Source of the DNA: Pseudomonadales bacterium
GTDB taxonomy: Bacteria > Pseudomonadota > Gammaproteobacteria > Pseudomonadales > UBA5862
Assembly (NCBI GenBank): GCA_024234215.1
Contig: JACKOQ010000001.1
Location: 124,001 to 188,000, forward strand
Length of the DNA stretch: 64,000 nucleotides
Direction of reading: 5' to 3'
The notes under the pieces were generated by a model that was given only the letters and a program-made list of their open reading frames with translations, had not been told where the DNA came from and ran no database searches. A program made the position numbers and the translations under genes. Shown piece by piece: positions 62,348-64,000 of the stretch. Positions within the stretch are counted from its first letter, which is position 1. The number at the start of each line of letters is the position of its first letter.

Positions 62348-63598
62348 ATGTCATTTCATCGCAGGTGGTGGGTCGCACCATCACGCTACAGAAACTCGCT
62401 GCAGAGACAGGCTCCGCTGGTGGTGATCGCCGGGGTTGCACTCTCGGCCAACGCCTTCGCCGGCTTTCCGACGCTTTATGGAAAGATCTATCTGACCGCC
62501 AATCAGTATGATCTGGAAAAGCTCGATTTCGCACCGCTGCCGCCACCGGCTACCGGTTTCAGGCACAGCGGTGCCATCGGTACGACACAGGAGTTGAAAA
62601 CCACGGCGCTGGAGAGTACAGGTTCACGCTTGGGGATACAGGGTGACTTCGATGCAAACGCCGACATCACCCTCTTTTACCGTCTGGAATATGGCATCGA
62701 CGTCGACAATGGCACCAACAGCAATGGGCGCGAGCTGAGCCAGCGCAACATCTACGGCGGCCTGCGCGGCGACTGGGGTGCGGTTCTCGCCGGCAAGAAC
62801 GATACCCCGCTCAAGAGCCTGCAAACCAACACGATCAAGCGCAGCGACATCGACCGCTTCAACGATTTTCCGCTGGGTGACATTGGCACCTACATCGTTG
62901 GCGAAAACCGTCCCGACAATGTCATCCAATACAGTTCACCGATTCTGTTCGGGGGGCTTGAGATCAATGTCGCCGCTGTCCAGGCAGAAGAGACTGGGGT
63001 GGCGGTGAGTGCCACCAACCAGCAGAACGACAATGGCTTTGCCTCGGGTCGATCGGTCTCGCTGAGTTACGGCAAGGCCGACTGGTTCGTGGGAGTTGCC
63101 GCCGACTCCAACATCTCGACCACCGATGCCTTGCGTTTCGTAGGGGAAATCACCCTGGGTCCGGTGAAACTGGGAGACATCTATCAAACGGCAGAGGCCC
63201 ATGATGATGTGGATGTTCTCGGTGGTTTTTCGACCTTCGTCGGCACCAGCGGCACGACGGTGGGGGCGCAGAATGGCCTCAATCCGCTCTCCGAATGGGA
63301 TGGTGCATCGGGCAACGCCTTCAAAAAACAGCGTGGGCACATTCTGAATGGGCAGTGGAAGATTTCCGGGCCTTGGGTGGGCCGAGTCCAGTATGCCCAC
63401 TCCAGCACCACGCCGAGCAATGCCAGCTATGCCGATGTCGACCTGGATGGGTACGTTTTGGGTCTGGATTATAACCTCAATGCCACGACCCGCCTCTTCA
63501 TCGCCGCCGCCACGGTGAAAACCGAGGGAGATGAGCGCATCGGGGCGGATGCCGTCACCGATTCCACTGCGGCGCTCGGCTTCGACCTGCGTTTTTGA
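62348..63598 (+). CDS. Outer membrane porin, Gram-negative general porin type
   Basis: A 416-residue beta-barrel with a signal peptide ending in SANAFA just before [11 protein letters not shown]. The mature part has alternating aromatic/hydrophobic strands and family segments [24 protein letters not shown] and a final aromatic FDLRF, the C-terminal Phe needed for barrel assembly. AGGAG lies seven bases upstream of the ATG. It probably lets small anions such as sulfate or organosulfur compounds cross the outer membrane, inferred only from its neighbours. Confidence 0.9.
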   Translation: MSFHRRWWVAPSRYRNSLQRQAPLVVIAGVALSANAFAGFPTLYGKIYLTANQYDLEKLDFAPLPPPATGFRHSGAIGTTQELKTTALESTGSRLGIQGDFDANADITLFYRLEYGIDVDNGTNSNGRELSQRNIYGGLRGDWGAVLAGKNDTPLKSLQTNTIKRSDIDRFNDFPLGDIGTYIVGENRPDNVIQYSSPILFGGLEINVAAVQAEETGVAVSATNQQNDNGFASGRSVSLSYGKADWFVGVAADSNISTTDALRFVGEITLGPVKLGDIYQTAEAHDDVDVLGGFSTFVGTSGTTVGAQNGLNPLSEWDGASGNAFKKQRGHILNGQWKISGPWVGRVQYAHSSTTPSNASYADVDLDGYVLGLDYNLNATTRLFIAAATVKTEGDERIGADAVTDSTAALGFDLRF

Positions 63599-63623
63599 TC
63601 ACACGACTCTGGAGAACAGTCTG

Positions 63624-64000
63624 ATGAAACTGATTGAAAAATTGAGTGCGGCCCTGTTGATCGGTCTTCTGGCCAGCAGCGCGACGGCGAAGGAGATCAA
63701 ACTGCTGAACGTCTCCTATGACCCGACGCGGGAACTCTATCGGGAATTCAACGCGGCCTTCGCCAGGCATTGGAAGGAACGCAGCGGCGACAGCGTCAGC
63801 ATCGATCAATCGCATGGTGGATCGGGTGCGCAGTCACGTGCCGTGATCGATGGACTGAAGGCCGATGTGGTCACGCTGGCCTTGGCGGGTGATATCGATG
63901 CCATCGCCAAATCGGGCAGGCTGCTGCCGAACGAGTGGATCGGCCGATTGCCGAACAACTCCGCACCCTACACCTCGACCATCGTCTTTCTGGTCCGCAA
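63624..64000 (+). CDS. Periplasmic sulfate-binding protein (Sbp/CysP type), N-terminal part
   Basis: The first 125 codons of a gene running off the right edge. It begins with a signal peptide ([11 protein letters not shown]) and continues with [17 protein letters not shown] and [20 protein letters not shown], the typical N-terminal motifs of the sulfate ABC transporter binding proteins. ATG 63624 is preceded by GGAG. It lies 25 bp after the porin stop and is likely in the same operon; the permease and ATPase genes should follow outside the window. Confidence 0.92.
   Translation, partial: MKLIEKLSAALLIGLLASSATAKEIKLLNVSYDPTRELYREFNAAFARHWKERSGDSVSIDQSHGGSGAQSRAVIDGLKADVVTLALAGDIDAIAKSGRLLPNEWIGRLPNNSAPYTSTIVFLVR

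Overview
The window is a 64 kb piece of a high-GC gammaproteobacterial chromosome. Gene order is strongly Pseudomonas-like: hemW-rdgB-DUF4426-metW-metX-yggU-yggT-proC-yggS beside pilT-pilU; dsbA and cytochrome c4 beside engB; a TauE-type exporter with lgt and thyA; rpsF-rpsR-DUF2232-rplI-dnaB-alr-radA; a Vfr-type CRP; and rpsP-rimM-trmD-rplS. Core proteins resemble Pseudomonadales/Cellvibrionales, but a PEP-CTERM-type protein and several acyl-CoA-metabolism genes point to an environmental, probably aquatic, lineage rather than Pseudomonas itself. No phage, insertion sequence or CRISPR array was seen.

Layout. 1-6680: end of trmB, then a nine-gene minus-strand run (yggS to hemW), mostly joined by 4-bp ATGA/GTGA overlaps, covering methionine and proline synthesis, PLP balance, nucleotide-pool cleaning and haem delivery. 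6799-9030: pilT-pilU, the twitching motors. 9054-12245: oxyR, an EEP-family hydrolase, dsbA and cytochrome c4. 12409-16190: engB and three glycosyltransferases (two GT4 paralogues around a GT2). 16227-20508: Slp lipoprotein, M16 protease, XerD. 20620-24656: two acyl-CoA dehydrogenase subunits, a thiolase-fold protein lacking the usual cysteines, and a DUF35 partner. 24753-28448: ABC-F protein, a PEP-CTERM protein with a sigma54-type promoter, and an NRDE protein. 28562-33507: TauE, lgt, thyA, a prolyl-hydroxylase-like enzyme, nfo, hexR and tRNA-Gly(CCC). 33661-38195: a small membrane protein, glpQ, trhP, corA and a CDF transporter. 38354-47885: ribosomal and replication genes interrupted by a vfr operon. 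48185-51439: a very large Amt-like/HAMP/PAS/PAS/GGDEF/EAL protein. 51460-61801: yciH, SDR, hotdog thioesterase, cbpA-cbpM, transglutaminase-like protein, two CaiB/BaiF CoA-transferases, GNAT, GalT-like protein and sirtuin. 62069-64000: YezD, a porin and the start of a sulfate-binding protein, probably a sulfur-uptake unit.

The most interesting features are: an ammonium-transporter fold that has lost both pore histidines and is joined to a c-di-GMP module; a PEP-CTERM gene with a consensus-like -24/-12 promoter and a perfect inverted repeat where an enhancer-binding protein would sit; a thiolase/DUF35 pair resembling the Ltp2-ChsH2 aldolase; a ribosomal protein L19 with a roughly 26-residue lysine-rich insertion; and an AT-rich gap at 55267-55754 with two adjacent DnaA-box-like sites. 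Alignments to known proteins were made from memory, so residue-level comparisons should be confirmed.
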